From: Patescibacteria group bacterium
Lineage (GTDB): Bacteria > Patescibacteriota > Saccharimonadia > Saccharimonadales > UBA4665
Assembly: GCA_030271625.1 (NCBI GenBank)
Contig: JARXKN010000001.1
Location: forward strand, 186,001-250,000
Direction of reading: 5' to 3'
DNA: 64,000 nucleotides
Part shown: positions 15,846 to 23,322 of the stretch, in pieces
Layout of the letters: each line of letters opens with the position of its first letter
Numbering within the stretch: the first letter of the stretch is position 1
Program-made: the position numbers and the translations under genes
Notes under the pieces: generated by a model
What the model was told of the DNA's origin: nothing
The model's input: the letters and a program-made list of their open reading frames with translations, nothing else
Databases searched by the model: none

Positions 15846-15889
15846 GCAACCAAAACAAAACACCTAGTTCACGCTAGGTGTTTTGTTTT
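15846..15889 (+). repeat. 44-bp direct repeat, copy 2, including terminator hairpin
   Basis: Identical to 14780-14823. Here the tRNA-like end is not preceded by a tRNA gene, only by unrelated sequence. The hairpin can still end transcription of the prepilin-like gene. Confidence 0.88.
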
Positions 15890-15891
15890 GT

Positions 15892-15897
15892 TATGAT
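15892..15897 (+). promoter_or_regulatory. -10 box of leaderless promoter (TATGAT)
   Basis: TATGAT ends 6 bases before the ATG at 15904, directly after the repeat. Confidence 0.55.
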
Positions 15898-15903
15898 TAA
15901 TCT

Positions 15904-16464
15904 ATGAAAAGAGTAATTATCGTCCATGGCTATACTGGCTACCCCGATAAGAATTGGTTCCCATGGCTAAAATCTGAATTAGAAAAGTTAGGCGTTAAGG
16001 TGTATGTACCTGCCATGCCAAACACTGACGCACCTCAGTTAATTGAATGGCTGCCCTATTTGCAGCAGGAAGTAGGTCTGCCAACTACGGAGACATATCT
16101 CGTTGGTCATAGCTTAGGCTGCCCTACAATACTGCGTTATTTGGAGTCACTAACAGAAAATGAGCAGGTCGGCGGTGCGCTACTGGTTGCAGGCTTTGCT
16201 GAGCCGTTGCCTAATCTACCTGAACTTAACAGCTTTACCGAAAATTATTGGAGTGATGAAAAAGTAAAGGCACACACAAAACAGTTGGCTATTATTAATT
16301 CCGATGATGACCCAGCGGTTCCACTTATTAATGGTGAGCATGTGCGCGACCGTTTTGATGCCGAGCTTATTCTCGTACAAAATGCCGGTCATATAAATGA
16401 GAAATCTGGCTACTTCCAAGTTCCGTTTGTGCTGGATAAATTGAAACGGATGATGTCGATATGA
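15904..16464 (+). CDS. RBBP9/YdeN-family serine hydrolase
   Basis: Small alpha/beta hydrolase of 186 residues. VHGYTGYPDKNWFPWL (7-22) is the family's N-terminal signature, the nucleophile is Ser70 in VGHSLGCP, an Asp lies in INSDDDPAVP (about 131-135) and His in NAGHINE (about 160). Members are cytoplasmic serine hydrolases of mostly unknown substrate. It lies in the accessory region after the tRNA repeats. Its TGA stop overlaps the start of a HAD remnant. Confidence 0.9.
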   Translation: MKRVIIVHGYTGYPDKNWFPWLKSELEKLGVKVYVPAMPNTDAPQLIEWLPYLQQEVGLPTTETYLVGHSLGCPTILRYLESLTENEQVGGALLVAGFAEPLPNLPELNSFTENYWSDEKVKAHTKQLAIINSDDDPAVPLINGEHVRDRFDAELILVQNAGHINEKSGYFQVPFVLDKLKRMMSI

Positions 16465-16562
16465 GAGAGCCTGCTACAAAAGCAATATTATTTGATTGTT
16501 TTGGTTGCGGATTAGCACTATCCGAACACTTCCGCCGATTGATTGTAAAGTTACCCGTGTAA
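16461..16562 (+). pseudogene. HAD-superfamily hydrolase remnant (N-terminal fragment)
   Basis: The ATG overlaps the upstream TGA (ATGA). The 33-residue frame reads MREPATKAILFDCFGCG and then an unrelated tail before TAA. KAILFDCFG is the usual start of HAD hydrolases, where the Asp is the nucleophile. Nothing else of a HAD enzyme is seen before the next promoter at 16582. I interpret it as the leftover start of a deleted gene that was once coupled to the hydrolase. Confidence 0.5.
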
Positions 16563-16581
16563 GCAAAATTAGGCTATTTGC

Positions 16582-16587
16582 TATGAT
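16582..16587 (+). promoter_or_regulatory. -10 box of leaderless promoter (TATGAT)
   Basis: TATGAT ends 6 bases before the ATG at 16594. Confidence 0.55.
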
Positions 16588-16593
16588 GTCTTA

Positions 16594-17517
16594 ATGAAGA
16601 TATTTATCATTAGTCCTAATACCGGGACACAATTGTCGGAGTATATGAACGCGCTATCAGAAGTAGGTGATTTAGTGCTGATTGATAAAATGCAGCCTTG
16701 GAGTGAGATTACTGAACTTTATGAAGGTGATGAACCACGCATCGTTGCTGTTGACCCGGATTTTAGTGATTGGCAGTTTCCTAATGATGTAATTGATAAG
16801 ATACCAAACCTTAAAGCAATTTGTTTGCAAACGACCTCATTTAGCTGGGTTGATATTGAGTACTGCAAAGAGCTAGGTGTACCAGTAACTAACCTAATTG
16901 GGTTTTCTGCTATTGCAGTTGCTGAGTGGGCGACATTAGTTACGCTGTCGTTAGCGCGTAAGCTTCCTATTGTCATTAAGGATAACTGGAAGCTCGATTT
17001 TGGTAACCATCGCGGCCATGAACTTCGTGGCAAAACAGCTGGAGTTATTGGGCTGGGGCGTATAGGTTCAGCCTTCGCTGAAAATATGTCTGGCTTGGGT
17101 ATGCATGTCCAGTACTGGTCTAAGAATAGCCGAGATGACCGATTTTCTGCTGTCGCTCTCGACACGCTGATGAGTTCATCAGATGTAATTATTTTATCAA
17201 CAGCAAATAACGCGGAAACTAAAATACTCCTCACGGACGAGTTGCTGAAAACTATGAAAGCCACGGCTATTTTTATGACGATTACTGATGCGCTTTATGA
17301 TCAAGAGCTGGTATTGGATATGGTTAAAACCGGGAAGCTCTATGGCTATGGCTTTGAAGACGAGAAGAATGCCTTTGGCATATATGAGGGGAATGTATGG
17401 AACGGTCCTGCTCTCGGATGGTGTACTGATGAGTCTATGAGCAAGAATGCCCAGCTGTGGGTGAACAGCATACTATCGGCTGCCAAAAGCGAGTACCCCA
17501 CGCAAGTGAATAGCTAG
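16594..17517 (+). CDS. D-2-hydroxyacid dehydrogenase-like protein, catalytic triad altered
   Basis: The NAD-binding domain of the D-isomer 2-hydroxyacid dehydrogenase family is clear: TAGVIGLGRIGSAFAENM with the GxGxxG at 153-158, and the surrounding substrate-domain strands. In the position of the usual INTARG motif it has FMTITDAL (227-234), so the catalytic Arg is absent. Near the end GPALGWCTDES (271-281) replaces TPHxxxxTxE, so the catalytic His is absent too. The protein may bind NAD or a ligand without the standard chemistry. Codons are more A/T-rich than in the housekeeping genes, consistent with acquisition. Confidence 0.82.
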   Translation: MKIFIISPNTGTQLSEYMNALSEVGDLVLIDKMQPWSEITELYEGDEPRIVAVDPDFSDWQFPNDVIDKIPNLKAICLQTTSFSWVDIEYCKELGVPVTNLIGFSAIAVAEWATLVTLSLARKLPIVIKDNWKLDFGNHRGHELRGKTAGVIGLGRIGSAFAENMSGLGMHVQYWSKNSRDDRFSAVALDTLMSSSDVIILSTANNAETKILLTDELLKTMKATAIFMTITDALYDQELVLDMVKTGKLYGYGFEDEKNAFGIYEGNVWNGPALGWCTDESMSKNAQLWVNSILSAAKSEYPTQVNS

Positions 17518-17520
17518 GCA

Positions 17521-18087
17521 ATGAAGGAATTTAATAACTACACACTTCCATTAGTAGCAGAGTTCGAATTACTGCTGCCTCGGTCCTCTCGTGTAGCAGA
17601 CCTCGGAACGGGTTCAGGAGCCAACGCTCTGTATCTTGCTAGCCGAGGTCATTCAGTGCTGGCGTTAGATCGAGATAAGTCCTATCTCGAAACCCTACGG
17701 ACCACCGCTAAAGAATTAGGTTGCACCGCACTACAATTTGTTAACAAGGATATTGCAGAGCTAAATACGGTCATTGGAGAACAACAATACGATGCAATGC
17801 TGTGCTTACGAGCGTTTCAGCATGTCCGCCCAAAGGAAAAGGTGTACACTGCAATATCCGCCATGCAAAAGGCAACCATAGTTGGTGGTTATAACTTTGT
17901 GTTTAGCTATTGTGCAGAGGAGTACGAGCAAGCTATACGGCCCGACCTGTCGTTGCTTTCCCCCACCGAATTAAAGGAACTTTACGCAAATGAAGGGTGG
18001 AATATTCGACATTACGAGTATCGTCAGGGCACTGTCGACACAACCGGAGTAGACTCCAGAGCTGTCATGATTGCGCAGAGGATCTAA
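17521..18087 (+). CDS. Class I SAM-dependent methyltransferase (TehB-like)
   Basis: 188 residues. SAM-binding motif I is VADLGTGSGANALYLASRG (about 25-43), motif II ends in LALDRD (49-54), and a DAMLCLRAFQHV strand follows as motif IV. It starts 3 bases after the dehydrogenase-like gene and lies directly before a second methyltransferase, so the three form an operon. The small size and motif I resemble the TehB group; the substrate is unknown. Confidence 0.85.
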   Translation: MKEFNNYTLPLVAEFELLLPRSSRVADLGTGSGANALYLASRGHSVLALDRDKSYLETLRTTAKELGCTALQFVNKDIAELNTVIGEQQYDAMLCLRAFQHVRPKEKVYTAISAMQKATIVGGYNFVFSYCAEEYEQAIRPDLSLLSPTELKELYANEGWNIRHYEYRQGTVDTTGVDSRAVMIAQRI

Positions 18088-18092
18088 AATAT

Positions 18093-18710
18093 ATGACAGA
18101 CGATTACTGGTCCAAACTTCACGCGTTATATAGCCAAACTGATTGGGCAGCTAAGCCCTCGCTCTTTGCGGAAACAGTCAAATCGTACTTGCCAAAATCA
18201 GGTACCTTACTCGAACTAGGAGCCGGTCTTGGACAGGACAGTGCCTACTTCTCAGATTCAGGCTATAGAGTGACAGCAACTGATCTCAATATTGATAAAC
18301 TTACAGTTTTAGCTGGCACCAATTTTTCCGTTCAGGCAGTTGATCTACGCCAAGACCTCCCGTTTGAAAATAATAGCTTCGACATTGTGTATGCGCATTT
18401 ATCTTTGCATTATTTTGACCAGGCTACCACTAATCACCTTTTTGCTGAGATTCATCGTATAGTAACTCGTGGTGGAACTCTGGCATTCTTTACGAATTCT
18501 ACGGATGACCCAGAATACGACACCGGAGTACAAATCGAGCCAGACTATTTTGAAATCGACGGTACGGCAAAACGCTATCTAAACGTTCAGAGCGCCAGAC
18601 AGTTTTCGCGCGATTTCAAGCCGATACTCGCAGATAACAAAGGTGAAACATATAAAGATAGTGCGAAAGGCGTCCATAATTTGATCCGCTTTATCGGCAC
18701 AAAAAAGTAA
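18093..18710 (+). CDS. Class I SAM-dependent methyltransferase (methyltransferase type 11)
   Basis: 205 residues from ATG 18093, 5 bases after the previous stop; a longer frame to 17997 would overlap the previous gene by 90 bases. Motif I is LLELGAGLGQDSAYFSDSG, motif II VTATDLN, and the FDIVYAHLSLHYFDQ segment is typical of type 11 methyltransferases. It is the last gene of the accessory operon that began with the dehydrogenase-like protein. Substrate unknown. Confidence 0.87.
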   Translation: MTDDYWSKLHALYSQTDWAAKPSLFAETVKSYLPKSGTLLELGAGLGQDSAYFSDSGYRVTATDLNIDKLTVLAGTNFSVQAVDLRQDLPFENNSFDIVYAHLSLHYFDQATTNHLFAEIHRIVTRGGTLAFFTNSTDDPEYDTGVQIEPDYFEIDGTAKRYLNVQSARQFSRDFKPILADNKGETYKDSAKGVHNLIRFIGTKK

Positions 18711-18790
18711 TCGGTTACAATCCAGGAGGGTCAGCAATTGCTGCCGATAAATAGTGTTAAAGTTTGACCCGGATACAGTTGGATTAGAAG

Positions 18791-20080
18791 CTAAAAGCGA
18801 TTTGGGGCACTAGGCATTTCTGGAATAGCCTGCTTTGCAGGCACGTCGGTTGATAGCGGCCGTGGCCCCTTAACAGTGATAAGCAGATTATAAGCCGGGA
18901 AGATACAAAGCATACTGCAGTCCCGATCTCGGTCATAATTAGTGGTATCGATTTGCAAAAGATTGTTGCTGATGGTGGTTTTTATTTTAGAAATATCCGG
19001 GTTATCAAAATAGTGAAACGAGACCGCGTAGTTATCGGCATATTCCCACCGATAATCAACGTCTTTGCCGACAATAGTAACATCCTGGAATGGCTCGACC
19101 GTGCGGCTAATCGTGTGCGAGCGGCTCAGGTAACGATCCCGAACACTATGAGCGCTATCGACACTGAGGGCGCCGGCAGTAGCCATACCAATCAAAAATA
19201 GTGCGGCTATAATACCTGTCACCCAACCGGGTATAGGCCAACGGCGTTTAAAGACGGTCAATCCGCACAGTATTCCAAATACTGCCACAATACCCGCTAA
19301 GCCGAACACCAGATCGGCTAATAGGTGTTCAGTAGTTCCGACTGGGAATAAGTTCTCTTGAAATAGTTGTCCATGATGAGCGGCCATGTATATCCGCGTA
19401 GCTACTAAACCGAAGAGAACACCCAAACTTCCAATAATTAGTACAATTCCAATTAACCTCAAGGCGATGCGACTCAGCTTATAAAATAACGGTGCCACAG
19501 TATTCCCAGCCCGCACGGCTGCACCCTTGGCGTCGGCGCGTTCAACAACGGTTTTTAAGTTACTCAGCGTAACCGATTCGCCGCGCATGCGCAGCCAGTC
19601 ACTACCTGATTTAGCTGGCGGGACCAACAACCAAATGGCAATATAAATTAGTATTCCCCAGCCGCCGGTAAGAGCGCCAATTACAAAAATAATACGGATT
19701 AGAAGTACATCAACGCCAAAGTAAGCGGCCAGACCGGCTGCAACGCCCGCCACCATACCGTGTTCAGGATCACGAAACAGCTGTTTAGTAGCTGGCAGAT
19801 TATCAGTTTGGGTACTTTCATCTGAGTTGGTATCGCTAAAATCTTTCGGGTCTCCAAGTTGCTGCTTAAGATAGTCAACATCTTGCTCTAGAATAACTTT
19901 ATCGCCGCTGAGACCACGCTCTGTTAGTAGTTCTGCCATTCGCAGTTCGACTTCTTCAATAACGTCTTTGTCATCTACTTGATTTTGTATGGCGCTAATA
20001 TACGCCTCGAGCGCCTTATGAGCCTTTATAGAAGCAGTAAATGGCTGGCGACCAAGATGGATTCGTGTTATTTCGTTCAT
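18791..20080 (-). CDS. PspC-domain envelope stress membrane protein
   Basis: 429 residues. An N-terminal cytoplasmic helical part (1-100) is followed by a PspC domain (LFRDPEHGMVAGVAAGLAAYFGVDVLLIRIIFV to LLVPP, about 102-155). After it come more transmembrane helices (about 205-230, 258-280 and 290-310) and an extracellular C-terminal part with a DUF-like beta segment. PspC domains sense or anchor membrane-stress responses. Its ATG overlaps the PadR stop by 4 bases (ATGA), so both are translated from one mRNA. Confidence 0.87.
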   Translation of the reverse strand: MNEITRIHLGRQPFTASIKAHKALEAYISAIQNQVDDKDVIEEVELRMAELLTERGLSGDKVILEQDVDYLKQQLGDPKDFSDTNSDESTQTDNLPATKQLFRDPEHGMVAGVAAGLAAYFGVDVLLIRIIFVIGALTGGWGILIYIAIWLLVPPAKSGSDWLRMRGESVTLSNLKTVVERADAKGAAVRAGNTVAPLFYKLSRIALRLIGIVLIIGSLGVLFGLVATRIYMAAHHGQLFQENLFPVGTTEHLLADLVFGLAGIVAVFGILCGLTVFKRRWPIPGWVTGIIAALFLIGMATAGALSVDSAHSVRDRYLSRSHTISRTVEPFQDVTIVGKDVDYRWEYADNYAVSFHYFDNPDISKIKTTISNNLLQIDTTNYDRDRDCSMLCIFPAYNLLITVKGPRPLSTDVPAKQAIPEMPSAPNRF

Positions 20081-20427
20081 GACTTCTTTCCTTTCTCGAG
20101 CGTATTAATTGAGTTATGTAATTTAGTATAGGTTCGCTTTAATTCAACGAGCAGGGCGTGGCCTTCCTCGGTTAACTGGTAGTATTTACGTGGTGGTCCT
20201 TGCTCACTTTCTTGCCACTCGTAACTTAATAAATGGTCTTTCGCTAAACGGCTTAACAACGGGTAGAGTGTGCCTTCAACAATAATCAATTCAGCTTCAC
20301 GCAGGGACCTAATGATCTCGGAGCTGTAGACTGAGCCGTCTTTAAGTAGCAGTAGGACGCAGTAAACCAGCACGCCCTTACGCATTTGGACTTCAGTTTG
20401 ATTAGTAACTTCAGTATTATCATTCAT
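20077..20427 (-). CDS. PadR-family transcriptional regulator
   Basis: Winged-helix repressor of 116 residues. The HTH (LLKDGSVYSSEIIRSLREAELIIVEGTLYPLLSRLAKDHLL) and wing (YEWQESEQGPPRKYYQLTEEGHALL) match the PadR N-terminal domain, with a short C-terminal helix for dimerisation. PadR proteins commonly repress their own operon, and here the regulator is the first gene of a two-gene operon with a PspC protein. A palindrome sits directly at the start (20428-20437). Confidence 0.92.
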   Translation of the reverse strand: MNDNTEVTNQTEVQMRKGVLVYCVLLLLKDGSVYSSEIIRSLREAELIIVEGTLYPLLSRLAKDHLLSYEWQESEQGPPRKYYQLTEEGHALLVELKRTYTKLHNSINTLEKGKKS

Positions 20428-20437
20428 ATAGTACTAT
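20428..20437. promoter_or_regulatory. Candidate PadR operator palindrome
   Basis: ATAGTACTAT is a perfect 10-base palindrome between the -10 box and the padR start codon. PadR sites often carry AGTA/TACT-type inverted half sites. Confidence 0.5.
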
Positions 20438-20464
20438 GTTATACAAGGTACTCTGCATTGTCAA
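20438..20464 (-). promoter_or_regulatory. padR promoter (TTGACA-15-TATAAC)
   Basis: On the minus strand TTGACA (20459-20464) and TATAAC (20438-20443) are 15 bases apart. The short spacer suggests a weak or activated promoter. The -10 box ends 10 bases before the start. Confidence 0.5.
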
Positions 20465-20526
20465 CTATAAACAGGCTTTGTATGTCACTAGTACTTACCT
20501 TAAGAATCTGATTTAATTACAGTTAC

Positions 20527-21546
20527 ATGAAGCTAAAAATAAACATCCAACAAATTTCTAAAACTAAGTTGTTATTAGTTAGCGGTTTAATCGCGGTAGT
20601 AACAATAGGTGGCGGCATAACGGCAGCTAAGTATTATTCGAACACTCCAGTTAATGGAACCAGGGTAACGGTTGGAGCTCCGGCTAAACAAACGACCCAA
20701 CCCGCAGTATCAAAACCAGCAACAGTCGCTGCTCCAACCCAGAACAAGCCGGCCACAACTCCGGTAGCAGTAACGCCGAAGGCAGCAACTCCTGCCACCA
20801 CCACGGCACCTAAACCTACTGCGGCAGCGACAGTAACGCCTGTCTCAAAGCCGGCCGGACCAACACTCGATCAAATTGTCGCTACCATAAACCAGCACCT
20901 CCAGCCGTATGGCGTAACAGCCACCCTTTCCCCGGCTAACAATAGTGGCACCTACTCAACTTGGTTAGTGTTGGATAACAATGATGTGAACCAACTCAAT
21001 ACGTTTAGTACCTACCTTATCGACGAGTTTAGTAAATATCCAACTGATTTAGTTGTTAATTCCGGGCTCAAAACAATTGGACTGGTGAAAAGCTTACAAG
21101 TTTCTGGAGGCTCCAGAGCCGCCGCGCCCGCACCAAGTATTACCGGGATGCTGTACGACGTTATTGCTATGACAAACGCCGGTAGCGCCTATGCCCGAGA
21201 AGTCGTCAGTCATGAATACTGGCACTACCTAGACTATAAGATGAGGGGATCATACTCATACGCCGATTCGCAATGGAACGCCTGTAACCCTTCTGGCTTT
21301 AGCTATGGATCGGGTGGGGCGTCGGCTTATGGACCAAACTCTGGGTACACGGCGGCCTTCCATCCGCAAGCCGGTTTCATTACGGCTTATTCAAAGTATG
21401 CAATTGAAGAAGATCGGGCCGAAATGTTCGGCTGGCTAATGTACAGTTCATCGAGCGTTAAAAACCTCGCCGATAGCGGCATAAATTGCAAAACCAGTCG
21501 GCTGACGACCATTGTTCATCAGCTCAGCCCGGCAATGACATTTTAG
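20527..21546 (+). CDS. Exported zinc metallopeptidase-like protein
   Basis: 339 residues. An N-terminal membrane anchor (about 13-35), a Pro/Thr/Ala/Lys-rich linker to residue 110 and a C-terminal peptidase domain. HEYWH (229-233) is an HExxH zinc site, and EEDRAEMFGWLM (294-305) supplies a plausible third ligand Glu. Three Cys occur in the domain (ACNPSG, INCKT and neighbours). It resembles putative zinc-binding metallopeptidases seen next to surface proteins in Patescibacteria, acting outside the membrane. Substrate unknown. A weak TTTAAT box lies at 20512-20517. Confidence 0.75.
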   Translation: MKLKINIQQISKTKLLLVSGLIAVVTIGGGITAAKYYSNTPVNGTRVTVGAPAKQTTQPAVSKPATVAAPTQNKPATTPVAVTPKAATPATTTAPKPTAAATVTPVSKPAGPTLDQIVATINQHLQPYGVTATLSPANNSGTYSTWLVLDNNDVNQLNTFSTYLIDEFSKYPTDLVVNSGLKTIGLVKSLQVSGGSRAAAPAPSITGMLYDVIAMTNAGSAYAREVVSHEYWHYLDYKMRGSYSYADSQWNACNPSGFSYGSGGASAYGPNSGYTAAFHPQAGFITAYSKYAIEEDRAEMFGWLMYSSSSVKNLADSGINCKTSRLTTIVHQLSPAMTF

Positions 21547-21737
21547 GTAGCTATAAACTTCAAAAGATCATGGGTTAGGAAAGCTGGCCAGACTATAGCT
21601 TTTAAAAACGCTACTACCACCGACCAAAAACCCTGACTTACTTGAATGTAGTAGACCAGTGACCCAACCAGACCAAAAAAGTATACCGGTTGAGTTGGGT
21701 TGCTAGTGACTCGTTCGCGGGCGAATGACTTTTTCAT
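21543..21737 (-). CDS. Small membrane protein (64 aa)
   Basis: Preceded by AAAGGA 6-7 bases before the ATG. After a basic, polar N-terminus it has a hydrophobic stretch (about 19-50, FFGLVGSLVYYIQVSQGFWSVVVAFLKAIVWPAF), so one or two membrane helices. It is the last gene of the four-gene minus-strand operon starting at 22619. Its stop interleaves with that of the metallopeptidase in a 4-base overlap. No family recognised. Confidence 0.7.
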   Translation of the reverse strand: MKKSFARERVTSNPTQPVYFFGLVGSLVYYIQVSQGFWSVVVAFLKAIVWPAFLTHDLLKFIAT

Positions 21738-21754
21738 AATCGGTTCCTTTCTGG

Positions 21755-22174
21755 TTAAGATTTACTAGTCTGAAAATGATTTTTATCTGACGTCGCGACC
21801 GTATCGTCAGTGAGTGGAATCGACAACCAGATAATTGCTAGAGCGGTGCCGAGATAGAGCGTTTGCAGCCATGAAAACTGATGGATAAGAATTATCTCGG
21901 TGACTATCCAACCCCACATTATCCAGCCGGCTAACATGGCGTACAGGGCGTTCCACTTCACTTTCTTCACCAGCGCAACCGTGGCGAACAATGAGCTACC
22001 GCCGACTATGGCCAGCAAAACTAAGCCCGGCACAACGTAGCTGTCGTAGGGAGTAAGGCTCAGCCATTTTAGGGGTGGCTTAATCAGTCCGGTCATGAGA
22101 CTCAGGCCACCGGCAATGGCCGTTAGGGCATTAAACATGCAGAGCAGTAACACGCTTCTAGTTTTAGCGATCAT
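21755..22174 (-). CDS. Hypothetical membrane protein (four helices)
   Basis: 139 residues with four predicted hydrophobic segments (about 6-29, 46-68, 78-98 and 103-120) and a polar C-terminal tail. It overlaps the upstream PspC gene by 4 bases and precedes the 64-residue membrane gene by 17 bases, so it belongs to the envelope operon. No specific family recognised. Confidence 0.72.
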   Translation of the reverse strand: MIAKTRSVLLLCMFNALTAIAGGLSLMTGLIKPPLKWLSLTPYDSYVVPGLVLLAIVGGSSLFATVALVKKVKWNALYAMLAGWIMWGWIVTEIILIHQFSWLQTLYLGTALAIIWLSIPLTDDTVATSDKNHFQTSKS

Positions 22175-22413
22175 CTTGTAGCCTCGTTGTCTTTCGGTTG
22201 GTTAGGAACTACCTCGGCGGCAATGATATAAGCAATAATGCCGGGGATAACGCCCGTCATGACGGTAAAAATTACCCAAGCCAGTCGTACTAAGGCCGAA
22301 TCAATTTCAAAGTACTCAGCAATACCGCCACATAAGCCTTTTAATTTTTTATCGTCCGCAGACAGATATAGTCGCTTGGGTGAGGTAGGTGGTGTGGCGC
22401 CGGTAGTAGTCAT
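22171..22413 (-). CDS. PspC-domain small membrane protein
   Basis: 80 residues consisting almost entirely of one PspC domain: [39 protein letters not shown], with a second hydrophobic segment [15 protein letters not shown]. It overlaps neighbours on both sides by 4 bases. This is the second PspC protein within 2 kb, suggesting a membrane-stress module. Confidence 0.92.
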   Translation of the reverse strand: MTTTGATPPTSPKRLYLSADDKKLKGLCGGIAEYFEIDSALVRLAWVIFTVMTGVIPGIIAYIIAAEVVPNQPKDNEATR

Positions 22414-22619
22414 GATTTTTCGCTTTCTTTCAGGGGGGCGGTTGCCAATAGGTACATAATTGGCAGCAAGCCGGCGCTGTTAATGAATAGCAGGGCAATA
22501 AACCACTTTGTCTGGTTGCGATGCGCTGCCCGCCATAAAGCTAAACCTTTCCAAGCGAGTTCCCAAACAGCTAATAAAACTAGAGCAATTTCTTGATTGG
22601 TTGTAATGTTGTAGGTCAT
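22410..22619 (-). CDS. DUF5652-type small membrane protein
   Basis: 69 residues: two hydrophobic segments around the motif [38 protein letters not shown], typical of DUF5652 (PLDc_N-like) proteins. It is the first gene of the four-gene operon 22619-21543. AGGAG at 8 bases before the ATG marks the start. Confidence 0.85.
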   Translation of the reverse strand: MTYNITTNQEIALVLLAVWELAWKGLALWRAAHRNQTKWFIALLFINSAGLLPIMYLLATAPLKESEKS

Positions 22620-22808
22620 GAGGGTTTCTCCTATCTAAGAGCTATTGTGCGGTTCGTACTAGAAGTTCGCCATAGCTTTAAGCAAGCGGAACGAGTGATT
22701 TCAATCAATAGGCTTATTGATACACATCACAGATAGCCGCTGTTAGCAGTCATGGTACAGCCCGGCAGAAAGTCGCACACTATAGCTAGAGTAAGGAGGA
22801 GGTAGCTT

Positions 22809-22841
22809 ATGAGTACGATGGAACAGGCAAGAACCCAATAG
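22809..22841 (+). CDS. Possible 10-residue leader peptide with very strong ribosome binding site
   Basis: An AAGGAGGAGG sequence (22793-22802) precedes ATG 22809, which reads MSTMEQARTQ and then TAG. The site is the strongest in the window. The frame ends 25 bases before the next gene. It may be a translated leader that couples to the downstream membrane gene, or the start of a decayed gene. Confidence 0.4.
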   Translation: MSTMEQARTQ

Positions 22842-22866
22842 CAGACTAATCTTAAGGGAGAATATT

Positions 22867-23247
22867 ATGAACAAGATGTTGAGAGATATTATGGCAAGTG
22901 CCTTGGTAATTTTCGGTGGAGTGGTTGTATTTGCCAAACTACAATCATACTCATGGTGGTTGATTGGTAGCTGGAAAGGCGCCCTCGGTGTCGTAGCGGT
23001 TACCGGCTTGCTAATCGCACTAACCAATATTACCGAACTAGTAAAAGATGATTCGGCTAGTTTATTCGAATCTTTGATATGGATGATTGCCGCTGCCGCA
23101 ACAGTAGTAAGCTTAGTCCTAGTCACCACGCGAGCCGAGTTTATCGCGTCCTCAGTTTTAGTCGGACTAGCCTGGGGTACGCAGCTTGTTAGGCATCTCT
23201 GGGAGACTAACCACCACTCACCAGATCAATTCATACCTGCCCACTAG
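22867..23247 (+). CDS. Hypothetical membrane protein (126 aa)
   Basis: 126 residues with AAGGGAG (22854-22860) 6 bases before the ATG. Three or four hydrophobic segments (about 8-26, 37-55, 68-88 and 95-107). No known family. It lies between the divergent DUF5652/PspC operon and a Crp/Fnr regulator. Confidence 0.68.
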   Translation: MNKMLRDIMASALVIFGGVVVFAKLQSYSWWLIGSWKGALGVVAVTGLLIALTNITELVKDDSASLFESLIWMIAAAATVVSLVLVTTRAEFIASSVLVGLAWGTQLVRHLWETNHHSPDQFIPAH

Positions 23248-23270
23248 GTAAGAGCCGTACTTTTGGCACA

Positions 23271-23303
23271 TTATAGCCCTGAGCTTGACAAACAGGGCTA
23301 TAA
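23271..23303. promoter_or_regulatory. 11-bp perfect inverted repeat over the crp-like promoter
   Basis: TTATAGCCCTG (23271-23281) and CAGGGCTATAA (23293-23303) are separated by 11 bases. The right arm carries the -10 box TATAAT (23299-23304) of the regulator gene, and the left arm holds the same box on the minus strand. It may be an operator for the regulator or a terminator of the gene to the left; there is no U-tract. Confidence 0.6.
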
Positions 23304-23322
23304 TAGTGTGTAGGAGTAACCG

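Noticed and set aside
15826-15852. Second tRNA gene ending at the repeat
   Set aside because: The sequence before it does not fold into a tRNA; only the 3' tail and CCA-like end are shared.
17997-18092. Extended start of the second methyltransferase
   Set aside because: It would overlap the previous gene by 90 bases; ATG 18093 gives a normal family start.
23285-23304. TTGACA as a -35 box for the Crp-like gene
   Set aside because: Only 8 bases separate it from the -10 box, too close for a normal promoter; it is part of the inverted-repeat spacer.
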